Shown here piece after piece: positions 27,612-35,548 of a DNA stretch of 64,000 nt (its first letter is position 1; every line of letters starts with the position of its first letter). Both the position numbers and the translations under genes were made by a program. Origin of the DNA: Kluyvera intermedia (GTDB lineage: Bacteria; Pseudomonadota; Gammaproteobacteria; Enterobacterales; Enterobacteriaceae); NCBI RefSeq assembly GCF_034424175.1, contig NZ_CP139986.1:1054001-1118000 (forward strand), in the 5' to 3' direction. The notes beneath the pieces are model-generated. The model had not been told where the DNA came from. It was given only the letters and a program-made list of their open reading frames with translations, and made no database searches.

Positions 27612-28353
27612 CGATGACGGGATCCATGCGCCAGGCATTCAGACGCTGGCCAGAGCCTTACGGGAATTTGCCGAGGTTCAGGTAGTTGCACCCGATCGTA
27701 ACCGCAGTGGCGCATCGAATTCGCTGACGCTTGAGTCTTCGCTTCGCACTTTCACTTTCGATAACGGCGACATTGCCGTACAGATGGGCACACCAACGGA
27801 TTGTGTCTATCTTGGCGTCAATGCGCTGATGCGTCCGGGGCCGGATATCGTGGTTTCTGGCATTAATGCCGGGCCGAATCTGGGCGATGATGTTATCTAT
27901 TCTGGCACGGTAGCCGCCGCGATGGAGGGCCGTCATCTTGGCCTACCCGCGCTTGCCGTATCGCTCAACGGTCACCAGCACTATGAAACCGCCGCCGCCG
28001 TGACCTGCTCGCTACTGCGCGCATTAGCACGCGAACCGCTGCGTACCGGGCGTATCCTGAATGTTAACGTTCCCGATTTGCCGCTTGACCAAATCAAAGG
28101 CATTCGCGTGACGCGCTGCGGCAGCCGTCATCCTGCGGATAAAGTGATTCCGCAGCAAGATCCTCGGGGCAATACGCTCTACTGGATTGGCCCACCGGGC
28201 GAAAAATGCGATGCCGGCCCGGACACCGATTTTGCCGCCGTTGATGAAGGGTATGTCTCGGTGACACCGTTACATGTGGATCTCACGGCCCAGAGTGCGC
28301 GAGAGGTGGTCTCTGGCTGGCTGGAGCAGGTGAGGGTCGACGCGCAATGGTAG
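27592..28353 (+). CDS. surE: 5'/3'-nucleotidase SurE
   Basis: Metal-dependent nucleoside 5'(3')-monophosphatase and exopolyphosphatase linked to stationary-phase survival. The 253 residues start MRILLSNDDGIHAPG, whose Asp pair binds the metal, and continue with NRSGASNSLTL and SGINAGPNLGDDVIYSGTV. I chose ATG 27592 to match this conserved start; a GTG two codons upstream is also in frame. It overlaps truD and pcm. Confidence 0.97.
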   Translation: MRILLSNDDGIHAPGIQTLARALREFAEVQVVAPDRNRSGASNSLTLESSLRTFTFDNGDIAVQMGTPTDCVYLGVNALMRPGPDIVVSGINAGPNLGDDVIYSGTVAAAMEGRHLGLPALAVSLNGHQHYETAAAVTCSLLRALAREPLRTGRILNVNVPDLPLDQIKGIRVTRCGSRHPADKVIPQQDPRGNTLYWIGPPGEKCDAGPDTDFAAVDEGYVSVTPLHVDLTAQSAREVVSGWLEQVRVDAQW

Positions 28354-28976
28354 TCAGTAAACGCATCCAGAGCCTGCTCAATCAGCTTCAACAATTGGGT
28401 ATCCGCGATGAACGGGTGCTCGATGCGATGGCGAAAGTGCCGCGCGAAAAATTTATTGATGAAGCGTTTGAACACAGCGCGTGGGATAACGTTGCGCTGC
28501 CCATCGGCCAAGGGCAGACGATTTCGCAGCCATACATGGTGGCGCGAATGACCGAATTGCTGGAACTTACCCCGGAGTGCCGGGTGCTGGAGATTGGCAC
28601 CGGTTCGGGCTATCAGACGGCCATCCTGGCACATTTAGTTCATCACGTCTGTTCTGTGGAACGTATAAAGAGCCTGCAATGGCACGCGCGGCGTCGCCTG
28701 AAGCAGCTTGATTTGCACAATGTATCGACCCGCCATGGCGATGGTTGGCAGGGGTGGCAGGCTCGCGCCCCATTTGACGCCATCATCGTGACGGCGGCTC
28801 CGCTGGAAATTCCGGTTGCGCTGATGTCGCAGCTTGATGAAGGCGGTATTCTCGTTTTACCCGTGGGCGATGATCAGCAGTATCTGAAACGCGTTCATCG
28901 GCGGGGAGGCGAATTCATTATTGATACCGTAGAGGCTGTTCGCTTCGTTCCCCTGGTGAAGGGGGAGCTGGCCTGA
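28347..28976 (+). CDS. pcm: Protein-L-isoaspartate O-methyltransferase
   Basis: Repairs isoaspartyl residues in aged proteins by SAM-dependent methylation. The 209 residues contain PIGQGQTISQPYMVARM, the SAM motif VLEIGTGSGYQTAILA near residue 85 and the later DAIIVTAAPLEIP. It overlaps the end of surE by seven bases and is followed by nlpD after 122 bases, the standard surE-pcm-nlpD-rpoS order. Confidence 0.97.
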   Translation: MVVSKRIQSLLNQLQQLGIRDERVLDAMAKVPREKFIDEAFEHSAWDNVALPIGQGQTISQPYMVARMTELLELTPECRVLEIGTGSGYQTAILAHLVHHVCSVERIKSLQWHARRRLKQLDLHNVSTRHGDGWQGWQARAPFDAIIVTAAPLEIPVALMSQLDEGGILVLPVGDDQQYLKRVHRRGGEFIIDTVEAVRFVPLVKGELA

Positions 28977-29098
28977 GACCCGGATTTTTCTGAAGGTTTT
29001 CGGCACAATTCAGCGTATGGTGAACACGTTTTCCAGTGTTTACGACGTGCGTTGCGCGGTATTAAGTCACTGGCAGTTAACCTATTCCTGGGGGATAA

Positions 29099-30247
29099 AT
29101 GAGCGCGGGAAGCCCTAAATTTACCGTTAATCGTGTGGTGGCATTGTCACTGATTTCACTTTGGCTGGCAGGTTGTTCTTCATCGAATAACGCCCCAGCG
29201 CCAGTCAGCTCCGTTAATAGCAATGGATCCAGCAGCACCAATTCCGGCATGCTGATTACGCCGCCGCCAAAAATGGGCACCACGGCACAATCAACACCTC
29301 AGATTCAACCGGTACAGCCGGTTCAGACTCAGCCTATACAAACCCAGCAACCCGTGGCGCAGCCGGTAGCACAGCAACCGGTGCAAGTTGAAAATGGGCA
29401 CATCGTCTACAACCGCAAATACGGCGATATTCCAAAGGGTAGCTACGCAGGTGGCAGCACCTATACCGTTAAGCATGGCGATACCTTGTTCTATATTGCC
29501 TGGGTTACCGGCAACGACTTCCGCGACCTTGCGCAGCGCAACAATGTTGCTGCGCCTTACGGCCTGAACGTCGGTCAGGTGCTGCAGGTTGGCAATGCTT
29601 CTGGTCAGCCAATTACCGGTAATAACCCGGTTGCGGTAGCCAGCGCACAGAGCAGTAGCGGGAATACCGGATTAGTCTCAAAACCTGCACAAAATTCCAC
29701 CACGCCTGTTGCGTCGACTACCACAATTACGTATTCTGAGGATTCAGGTGAACAAAGTGCTAACAAAATGTTGCCTAACAACAAGCCTGCGACGACTACT
29801 GTCGTAGCGCCTGTAACAGCACCAGTTGCGAGCACCGCCGTACCGACTGCCAGCAGTACATCAACCAGTGCGCCTATCTCGGCATGGCGCTGGCCAACTG
29901 ACGGCAAGATTATTGAAAACTTTAGCGGCACCGACGGTGGCAACAAAGGGATCGATATCGCGGGCAGTAAAGGACAGGCAATCGTCGCAACCGCTGATGG
30001 GCGCGTCGTCTATGCCGGTAACGCACTGCGCGGTTACGGTAATCTTATTATCATCAAACACAACGATGATTACCTGAGTGCTTACGCTCATAACGATACG
30101 ATGCTCGTAAAAGAGCAACAAGATATCAAGGCGGGGCAGAAAATCGCTACCATGGGTAGCACAGGTACCAGTTCGACACGTTTGCATTTTGAAATTCGTT
30201 ACAAGGGGAAATCCGTCAACCCGCTGCAGTATTTACCGCAGCGATAA
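29099..30247 (+). CDS. nlpD: Murein hydrolase activator lipoprotein NlpD
   Basis: Outer-membrane lipoprotein that activates the amidase AmiC for daughter-cell separation. The 382 residues begin with a lipoprotein signal ending in the lipobox LAGC (Cys near residue 26), a Gln/Pro-rich linker with imperfect repeats (IQPVQPVQTQPIQTQQ), a LysM domain (YTVKHGDTLFYIAW) near 125-170, and a C-terminal LytM/M23 domain (GNKGIDIAGSKGQAIVA) that is degenerate in this family: it lacks the full set of zinc ligands, so it activates rather than cuts. By analogy with E. coli, the main rpoS promoter should lie inside this gene. Confidence 0.97.
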   Translation: MSAGSPKFTVNRVVALSLISLWLAGCSSSNNAPAPVSSVNSNGSSSTNSGMLITPPPKMGTTAQSTPQIQPVQPVQTQPIQTQQPVAQPVAQQPVQVENGHIVYNRKYGDIPKGSYAGGSTYTVKHGDTLFYIAWVTGNDFRDLAQRNNVAAPYGLNVGQVLQVGNASGQPITGNNPVAVASAQSSSGNTGLVSKPAQNSTTPVASTTTITYSEDSGEQSANKMLPNNKPATTTVVAPVTAPVASTAVPTASSTSTSAPISAWRWPTDGKIIENFSGTDGGNKGIDIAGSKGQAIVATADGRVVYAGNALRGYGNLIIIKHNDDYLSAYAHNDTMLVKEQQDIKAGQKIATMGSTGTSSTRLHFEIRYKGKSVNPLQYLPQR

Positions 30248-30362
30248 TGCGGCAAAGTCCTTCACATGAACGCTTTCAGGTGGCATCAGCAGCTGCAGAA
30301 GCCGCCTGATAAGTGACATGTTAAGGTGCATTGCCTGGGGATCACGGGTAGGAGCCACCTTA

Positions 30363-31354
30363 ATGAGTCAGAATACGCTGAAAGTTCATGATTTAAATGA
30401 AGATGCGGAGTTTGATGAGAATGGAGCAGAGATTTTGATGAAAAAGTCCTGAATGAAGAGGAACCCAGTGACAGCGAACTCGCCGAAGAGGAGCTTTTAT
30501 CGCAGGGTGCCACTCAACGTGTACTCGATGCGACTCAGCTTTATCTGGGTGAGATCGGTTATTCTCCATTATTAACCGCAGAAGAAGAAGTTTACTTTGC
30601 TCGTCGTGCCCTGCGTGGCGATGTGGCCTCGCGCCGTCGGATGATTGAAAGCAACCTCCGTCTGGTCGTGAAAATTGCTCGCCGTTATGGCAATCGTGGT
30701 CTGGCGCTGCTGGATCTTATCGAAGAGGGCAATCTGGGGCTGATTCGCGCCGTAGAGAAGTTCGACCCGGAGCGTGGGTTCCGCTTTTCAACCTATGCCA
30801 CGTGGTGGATTCGTCAGACCATTGAACGGGCTATTATGAATCAAACCCGTACCATTCGTCTGCCAATCCATATTGTAAAAGAGCTGAACGTCTATCTGCG
30901 TACCGCTCGTGAACTGTCGCATAAACTGGACCACGAGCCGAGCGCCGAAGAGATAGCCGAACAGCTGGATAAGCCGGTTGATGACGTTAGCCGTATGCTG
31001 CGTCTCAATGAACGCATCACATCAGTTGATACGCCGCTGGGCGGAGATTCAGAAAAAGCGCTGCTGGATATCCTGGCCGATGAAAATGAAAACGGCCCGG
31101 AAGACACCACGCAGGACGATGATATGAAACAAAGCATCGTCAAATGGCTGTTCGAACTGAACGCCAAGCAGCGTGAGGTGTTGGCTCGTCGCTTTGGCCT
31201 GTTGGGCTATGAAGCGGCGACGCTGGAAGATGTTGGCCGTGAAATCGGTCTGACCCGTGAACGCGTGCGTCAGATTCAGGTTGAAGGCTTGCGCCGTCTG
31301 CGTGAAATTTTGCAGACTCAGGGGCTTAGCATCGAAGCGTTATTCCGCGAGTAA
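30363..31354 (+). pseudogene. rpoS: Stationary-phase sigma factor RpoS, frameshifted near the N terminus
   Basis: RpoS (sigma-S) directs transcription of the general stress response. From ATG 30363 translation reads MSQNTLKVHDLNEDAEFDEN and then, after GAEI, leaves the RpoS frame and stops at TGA 30450-30452 after 29 codons. The correct sequence resumes in the +2 frame (EKVLNEEEPSDSELAEEELL) and runs intact to 31354. Total span is 992 bases; an intact 330-codon gene needs 993, so one base is missing. The run ATTTTG at 30432-30437 has four Ts where five would restrict the frame to EIFDEK, so a T5-to-T4 slip is the likely event. Regions 2 to 4 are all present (VEKFDPERGFRFSTYATWWIR; GLTRERVRQIQVEGL). 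The first ordinary start in the right frame is GTG 30623, giving 243 residues without the first 87. A sequencing error is the main alternative. Confidence 0.93.
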
Positions 31355-31366
31355 GATACTTTTCTT

Positions 31367-31398
31367 AAAAAGGCTCAATCCGATGATTGAGCCTTTTC
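31367..31398 (+). terminator. Bidirectional terminator after rpoS
   Basis: Perfect stem AAAAGGCTCAATC / GATTGAGCCTTTT with a four-base loop, 12 bases after the rpoS stop. A-run on one side and T-run on the other let it serve rpoS and the convergent NTF2-like gene. Confidence 0.92.
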
Positions 31399-31417
31399 CT
31401 TTTCTGGCTTTGTGCCG

Positions 31418-31795
31418 TTATCCCTGAGCTGTCTCATGCAGATGTAGCCAGATGATTTTATCTTCTTGCTGACGCAACACCGCTGTCGACCAGCGCTGTG
31501 TGGCCGGTTTGCCGGGTAAATGCTGGGTTTCCTGATAGACAACCGTTGCCCCATCGTCCCATTCACTCAGTACAGCGGCATTATCGATGACAATCTTCAA
31601 ACCTGGACGGCAGGCGCCAGCTCCCTGGAAAAAGGCGCTAACTGCTTGATAATTCATCCGAGCCCCGCTGGGCGGAATCATCGTAAAATCGGTGCTAAAG
31701 CGATGCATTAGGGCATCCGCGCTCCCTTCACCGCGACCGAGCCAGTTTTCGATAAGTACGTGGGCGTCGATGACTTCTTGAATATAGCGATTCAT
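31418..31795 (-). CDS. NTF2/SnoaL-like (DUF4440-type) protein
   Basis: A 125-residue soluble protein with the size and pattern of the nuclear-transport-factor-2-like fold: an N-terminal helix (MNRYIQEVIDAHVLIENWL), a mid part with FSTDFTMIPPSGARMNY, and a C-terminal strand run ending RWSTAVLRQQEDKIIWLHLHET. Proteins of this group bind small hydrophobic molecules or act as small enzymes; no catalytic residues can be assigned. It lies convergent to rpoS and reads in the same direction as the marR-type gene 36 bases upstream, so the two may share a transcript. Confidence 0.7.
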   Translation of the reverse strand: MNRYIQEVIDAHVLIENWLGRGEGSADALMHRFSTDFTMIPPSGARMNYQAVSAFFQGAGACRPGLKIVIDNAAVLSEWDDGATVVYQETQHLPGKPATQRWSTAVLRQQEDKIIWLHLHETAQG

Positions 31796-31831
31796 GTATT
31801 CTCCATTTTGCGATGCAGGTGAGCAAAGGGA

Positions 31832-32251
31832 TTAATCTTTCGGCTCTTGTGATATCAGGGTATGGATGAGACGGGAGAAATGCTGGCGCTCATCGGCGCT
31901 TAATCGTCCCAGAAACTCTTCATCAACGGCATTGCCCAACGGGATGGCGTGGGTCAGTAAAGCTTCGCCCTCAGCCGTTAAGAAGACAAAACGGCGACGT
32001 TTATCTGCCGGATCGTGTTCACGGCGCACCAGGCCGCGCTGCTCCATTCGGCTTAACATTTCCGCCAGCGTCGCTTTTGTACTCACTGCCGCTTCCGTTA
32101 GCGTGACCTGTTCAATACCCGGGTGCTCAGAAATAGCGCGCAATACCGCGTACTGCGGTTTGGTGAGATCTGGCAGGTCATGCTGCCAACGTGCCGTATG
32201 TTGCTGGAAAAGCTGGCGCAGTAAATGGAACGCCTCGTTTCTTAATTCCAT
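31832..32251 (-). CDS. MarR-family transcriptional regulator
   Basis: A 139-residue winged-helix repressor: LTKPQYAVLRAISEHPGIEQ (helix 2), TEAAVSTKATLAEMLSRME (recognition helix) and the wing LVRREHDPADKRRRFVFLTAEG, the standard MarR signature. ATG 32251 (MELRNEAFHLL) follows a GGAG ribosome-binding site with good spacing; an upstream start would add seven unrelated residues. It is divergent from the decarboxylase operon ecdBCD and the 169-base gap holds a perfect palindrome. By family logic it represses that operon and is released by a phenolic acid; this is inference. In E. coli O157 a SlyA/MarR-like gene sits beside the same decarboxylase genes. Confidence 0.9.
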   Translation of the reverse strand: MELRNEAFHLLRQLFQQHTARWQHDLPDLTKPQYAVLRAISEHPGIEQVTLTEAAVSTKATLAEMLSRMEQRGLVRREHDPADKRRRFVFLTAEGEALLTHAIPLGNAVDEEFLGRLSADERQHFSRLIHTLISQEPKD

Positions 32252-32389
32252 GAGAACTCCGTAAAAAAACATCGCTTCTATGATAGCCGTTCGCGATGCT
32301 TTTGCGCATATTTCCTGCTTTGATTAAAAATGTGACCGTGTACGAACAAACTTGCACTCAAGAGCGATACGGCGTACCTTCATCTAAAA

Positions 32390-32405
32390 TGTTCGTATAC
32401 GAACA
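32390..32405. promoter_or_regulatory. Candidate MarR operator
   Basis: Perfect 16-bp palindrome TGTTCGTATACGAACA, 15 bases before the ecdB start. A matching half-site TGTACGAACA lies at 32339-32348, about 55 bases upstream. Between them TTGCAC (32352-32357) and TACCTT with 17-base spacing could be the ecdB promoter. The palindrome would then overlap the start of the transcript, a normal repressor position. Confidence 0.75.
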
Positions 32406-32420
32406 ATGTGTGAGGTGATG

Positions 32421-33011
32421 ATGAAATTGATTGTCGGAATGACTGGAGCCACCGGCGCTCCATTGGGGGTTGCTTTACTCAAGGCATTACGTGACATGCC
32501 GGAAGTGGAAACCCACCTGGTGTTGTCGAAGTGGGCCAGGACCACTATAGAGCTGGAGACCCCGTATAGCGCGCGCGAAGTGACTGAGTTGGCCGATTTC
32601 ACGCATAGCCCCGCCGATCAAGCCGCCATCATCTCATCAGGTTCCTTCCGCACCGACGGCATGATTATCATCCCATGCAGTATGAAAACGCTGGCCGGTA
32701 TCCGTGCCGGTTATGCCGACGGGCTGGTGGGACGCGCCGCCGATGTGGTGCTGAAAGAGGGACGCAAGCTAGTGCTTGTCCCGCGTGAAATGCCGCTCAG
32801 TACCATCCATCTTGAAAATATGCTGGCCTTATCTCGTATGGGCGTGGCGATGGTGCCGCCGATGCCAGCGTATTACAACCACCCGGAAACGATTGACGAT
32901 GTCACCCATCACGTGGTGACGCGTGTGCTGGATCAATTTGGTCTTGAGCACCACAAAGCGCGTCGCTGGAGCGGGTTACGTGCCGCGAATTTTTCACAGG
33001 AGAATGCATAA
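32421..33011 (+). CDS. ecdB: UbiX-like flavin prenyltransferase, decarboxylase subunit B
   Basis: Makes prenylated FMN, the cofactor of UbiD-family decarboxylases, from FMN and dimethylallyl phosphate. The 196 residues show the FMN-binding start KLIVGMTGATGAPLGVALL, SSGSFRTDGMIIIPCSMKTLAGI, LVPREMPLSTIHLENML and PPMPAYYNHP, all standard for the UbiX/Pad1 family. ATG 32421 matches relatives (MKLIVGMTGA); ATG 32418 just upstream is also possible. Its stop overlaps the ecdC start by one base. It should serve the neighbouring ecdC rather than ubiquinone synthesis; the housekeeping ubiX is elsewhere in enterics. Confidence 0.93.
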   Translation: MKLIVGMTGATGAPLGVALLKALRDMPEVETHLVLSKWARTTIELETPYSAREVTELADFTHSPADQAAIISSGSFRTDGMIIIPCSMKTLAGIRAGYADGLVGRAADVVLKEGRKLVLVPREMPLSTIHLENMLALSRMGVAMVPPMPAYYNHPETIDDVTHHVVTRVLDQFGLEHHKARRWSGLRAANFSQENA

Positions 33012-34438
33012 TGGCTTTTGATGATTTACGCAGTTTTTTGCAGGCGCTGGAAGACCAGGGGCAGCTGCTGAAAATCAGCGAGGAGGTAAACGCTGAGCCG
33101 GATCTGGCAGCGGCCGCGAACGCGACCGGCCGTATCGGTGACGGTGCCCCTGCGCTGTGGTTTGACAATATTCGTGGCTTTACCGACGCGCGTGTCACCA
33201 TGAACACGATTGGCTCCTGGCAAAACCACGCCATTTCAATGGGGCTGCCGATGAACACGCCGGTCAGAAAGCAGATTGATGAGTTTATCCGTCGTTGGGA
33301 TAAGTTCCCCGTGGCCCCAGAGCGCCGTGCCAATCCCGCATGGGCTGAAAATATCGTCGATGGCGAAGACATCAACCTGTTCGATATCCTGCCGCTGTTT
33401 CGTTTAAACGACGGGGACGGTGGTTTTTATCTGGATAAGGCCTGTGTGGTGTCGCGCGACCCGCTTGATCCGGATAACTTTGGTAAGCAGAACGTCGGTA
33501 TCTACCGAATGGAAGTCAAAGGCAAACGCAAGCTGGGCCTACAGCCGATCCCAATGCATGATATCGCGCTGCATCTGCACAAAGCGGAAGAGCGCGGAGA
33601 AGACTTACCGATTGCGATTACGCTCGGCAACGATCCGATCATCACCCTGATGGGCGCAACGCCGCTGAAATACGATCAGTCGGAATACGAAATGGCTGGC
33701 GCACTACGTGAAAGCCCCTATCCGATTGCGACCGCACCGCTAACCGGTTTTGACGTACCGTGGGGTTCGGAAGTGATCCTCGAGGGCGTTATCGAGGGTC
33801 GCAAACGTGAGATCGAAGGGCCGTTCGGTGAATTCACCGGGCACTACTCCGGTGGCCGTAATATGACGGTGGTGCGTATCGATAAAGTCTCTTATCGCAG
33901 CAAACCGATTTTTGAATCGCTCTATCTCGGTATGCCGTGGACTGAAATCGACTACCTGATGGGCCCGGCGACCTGCGTGCCGCTGTATCAGCAACTGAAA
34001 GCTGAGTTCCCGGAAGTGCAGGCGGTGAACGCCATGTACACCCACGGATTGCTAGCGATTATCTCGACCAAAAAACGCTACGGCGGCTTTGCCCGCGCGG
34101 TGGGTCTGCGTGCGATGACCACGCCACATGGCCTGGGCTATGTGAAGATGGTGATTATGGTCGATGAAGATGTTGATCCGTTTAACCTGCCGCAGGTGAT
34201 GTGGGCATTGTCGTCGAAAGTTAACGCTGCGGGCGATCTCGTGCAATTGCCGAACATGTCGGTGTTGGAACTTGACCCTGGCTCAAGCCCGGCGGGGATC
34301 ACTGACAAATTGATTATCGACGCCACTACGCCGGTTGCGCCGGACAACCGTGGTCACTACAGCCAACCGGTACAGGACTTACCTGAAACCAAAGCCTGGG
34401 CTGAAAAACTGACCGCTATGCTGGTTAACCGTAAGTAA
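33011..34438 (+). CDS. ecdC: UbiD-family hydroxyarylic acid decarboxylase, subunit C
   Basis: Catalytic subunit of a non-oxidative decarboxylase that converts hydroxybenzoates such as 4-hydroxybenzoate or vanillate to the phenol plus CO2. The 475 residues carry the UbiD pattern: FDDLRSFLQALEDQGQL at the N terminus, NVGIYRMEVKGKRKLGLQ, the catalytic segment EGPFGEFTGHYSG with its Glu, and a C-terminal DKLIIDATTP. Related systems are named EcdBCD (E. coli O157), KpdBCD (Klebsiella), VdcBCD (Streptomyces) and BsdBCD (Bacillus). The exact substrate cannot be read from sequence. Confidence 0.95.
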   Translation: MAFDDLRSFLQALEDQGQLLKISEEVNAEPDLAAAANATGRIGDGAPALWFDNIRGFTDARVTMNTIGSWQNHAISMGLPMNTPVRKQIDEFIRRWDKFPVAPERRANPAWAENIVDGEDINLFDILPLFRLNDGDGGFYLDKACVVSRDPLDPDNFGKQNVGIYRMEVKGKRKLGLQPIPMHDIALHLHKAEERGEDLPIAITLGNDPIITLMGATPLKYDQSEYEMAGALRESPYPIATAPLTGFDVPWGSEVILEGVIEGRKREIEGPFGEFTGHYSGGRNMTVVRIDKVSYRSKPIFESLYLGMPWTEIDYLMGPATCVPLYQQLKAEFPEVQAVNAMYTHGLLAIISTKKRYGGFARAVGLRAMTTPHGLGYVKMVIMVDEDVDPFNLPQVMWALSSKVNAAGDLVQLPNMSVLELDPGSSPAGITDKLIIDATTPVAPDNRGHYSQPVQDLPETKAWAEKLTAMLVNRK

Positions 34439-34448
34439 GGAGGAAAAG

Positions 34449-34685
34449 ATGATTTGTCCACGTTGCGCCGATGAGAATATTGAAGTGATGGCGAAATCGC
34501 CGGTAAAAGATGTCTGGACGGTATACCAGTGCCAGCACTGCTTGTACACCTGGCGAGATACCGAACCGCTACGCCGCACCAGTCGCGAGCACTACCCTGA
34601 AGCGTTCCGCATGACGCAGAAAGATATTGATGATGCACCGATGGTGCCGAGCATCCCGCCGCTGTTGGCGAAAGATAAACGCTAA
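34449..34685 (+). CDS. ecdD: Hydroxyarylic acid decarboxylase, small subunit D
   Basis: A 78-residue subunit found only with B and C in this decarboxylase type. It has a zinc-ribbon-like pair of motifs, CPRCADE near residue 3 and CQHCLYTWRDTEP near 29, then PEAFRMTQKDIDDAP. Its precise role is not well defined, but heterologous expression studies of such systems found it needed for full activity. It starts 10 bases after ecdC behind the ribosome-binding site AGGAGGAAA. Confidence 0.93.
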   Translation: MICPRCADENIEVMAKSPVKDVWTVYQCQHCLYTWRDTEPLRRTSREHYPEAFRMTQKDIDDAPMVPSIPPLLAKDKR

Positions 34686-34692
34686 AAGACTA

Positions 34693-34726
34693 AGCAGCGA
34701 CGGATTAACCCGTCGCTGCTATTTTA
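34693..34726 (+). terminator. Intrinsic terminator of ecdBCD
   Basis: Perfect 11-bp arms AGCAGCGACGG and CCGTCGCTGCT with a six-base loop, then ATTTTAT; seven bases after the ecdD stop. Confidence 0.88.
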
Positions 34727-34923
34727 TCAATGCCGCGCTGCCAGCGAGTCAACTTCCCAAGCTACCATAATCAATCTGGGAAGGCGGAGTTAGCACGCAA
34801 GAATTGGCGAGAATTTATCGCAAAATACGCGCCAGATCACAAACAAAATAGCGCTAGTACAATGATTTTTAAATACATCTTATTTCATGATATGTAAATA
34901 TAAACATGATTTTAAAAACAGTA

Positions 34924-35438
34924 TTGACTCTTGTTTTTAAGTGTGTAAATTAGGTTTTAACAGCACAGTGAAAGAAGTTAGTGTTTATTAAGAAGTACTG
35001 GGGTAAGCCATTTTGCAATAAGGCCACGAAGTTTGTAGTTTGGGATGTAATATGTTTTAAGGCCTCGTAGTGATTGTGCTGGAAAGCGAAATGGTAGAGT
35101 ATGCGCGACGATGTAAGGCCTTGTTTTAAATTGGTATGTTGTGATTACTGCATCATGGTAAACGCAACGGTAATAAGGCAACGCATCAAAGAGTATATGT
35201 CGCGATGGGGGATGTACTTGTTTAAGGCGCCATGCTTAAGTTCGTGATAACGCTGGCGATGTGTGTAGCAGGATAACTAGAGGGAGGTTTTTAAGTTTTA
35301 ATGCCCAATATTATCTGTAGTAAACGGGTGCATTTGAAAGCAGTATAAATTGAAGTAGCAAATCACTAAGTTAATTAATGTTAAATCTGAAGTTTGTAGT
35401 ACCTTAAAAGCCCTTACCATCATGGTGAGGGCTTTTTC
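34924..35438 (+). ncRNA. Candidate non-coding RNA unit beside mutS
   Basis: The 860-base gap between ecdD and mutS has no credible protein gene. Within it TTGACT (34924-34929) and TAAATT (34946-34951) form a -35/-10 pair with 16-base spacing, preceded by AT-rich DNA. About 480 bases on is a strong hairpin (35406-35436) with arms AAAAGCCCTTACC and GGTGAGGGCTTTT and a T-run on the + strand. Hand counts for 34981-35400 give about 27% G but only 12% C on this strand, a steady skew over 420 bases with many stops in all three frames. AAGGCC recurs at 35020, 35059 and 35114. This looks like a structured transcript rather than decayed coding DNA. The reverse strand has one 67-codon open frame (34978-35181) of unknown type, so a gene remnant remains possible. 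The hairpin also lies beyond the end of mutS. Confidence 0.4.
35406..35438. terminator. Bidirectional terminator between the candidate RNA and mutS
   Basis: A 13-bp stem with one G-T pair and a five-base loop. T-rich on the + side (GCTTTTTCTT) and, less strongly, on the - side (GGGCTTTTAAGG). It lies 110 bases past the mutS stop. Confidence 0.88.
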
Positions 35439-35548
35439 TTATCTGCTGCTCGCACACATTCTTATCCTTCGATAAACTCAACATCTGGAAAATCCAGGCG
35501 TAAGATTACGAAGGTACCGCTTCAGCGCATCTGAAGCGGTACAGATGA

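Noticed and set aside
34978..35181. Reverse-strand 67-codon frame in the ecdD-mutS gap as a gene
   Set aside because: No ribosome-binding site and no family; the C-poor composition of the other strand explains it better. Kept only as an alternative for the RNA candidate.
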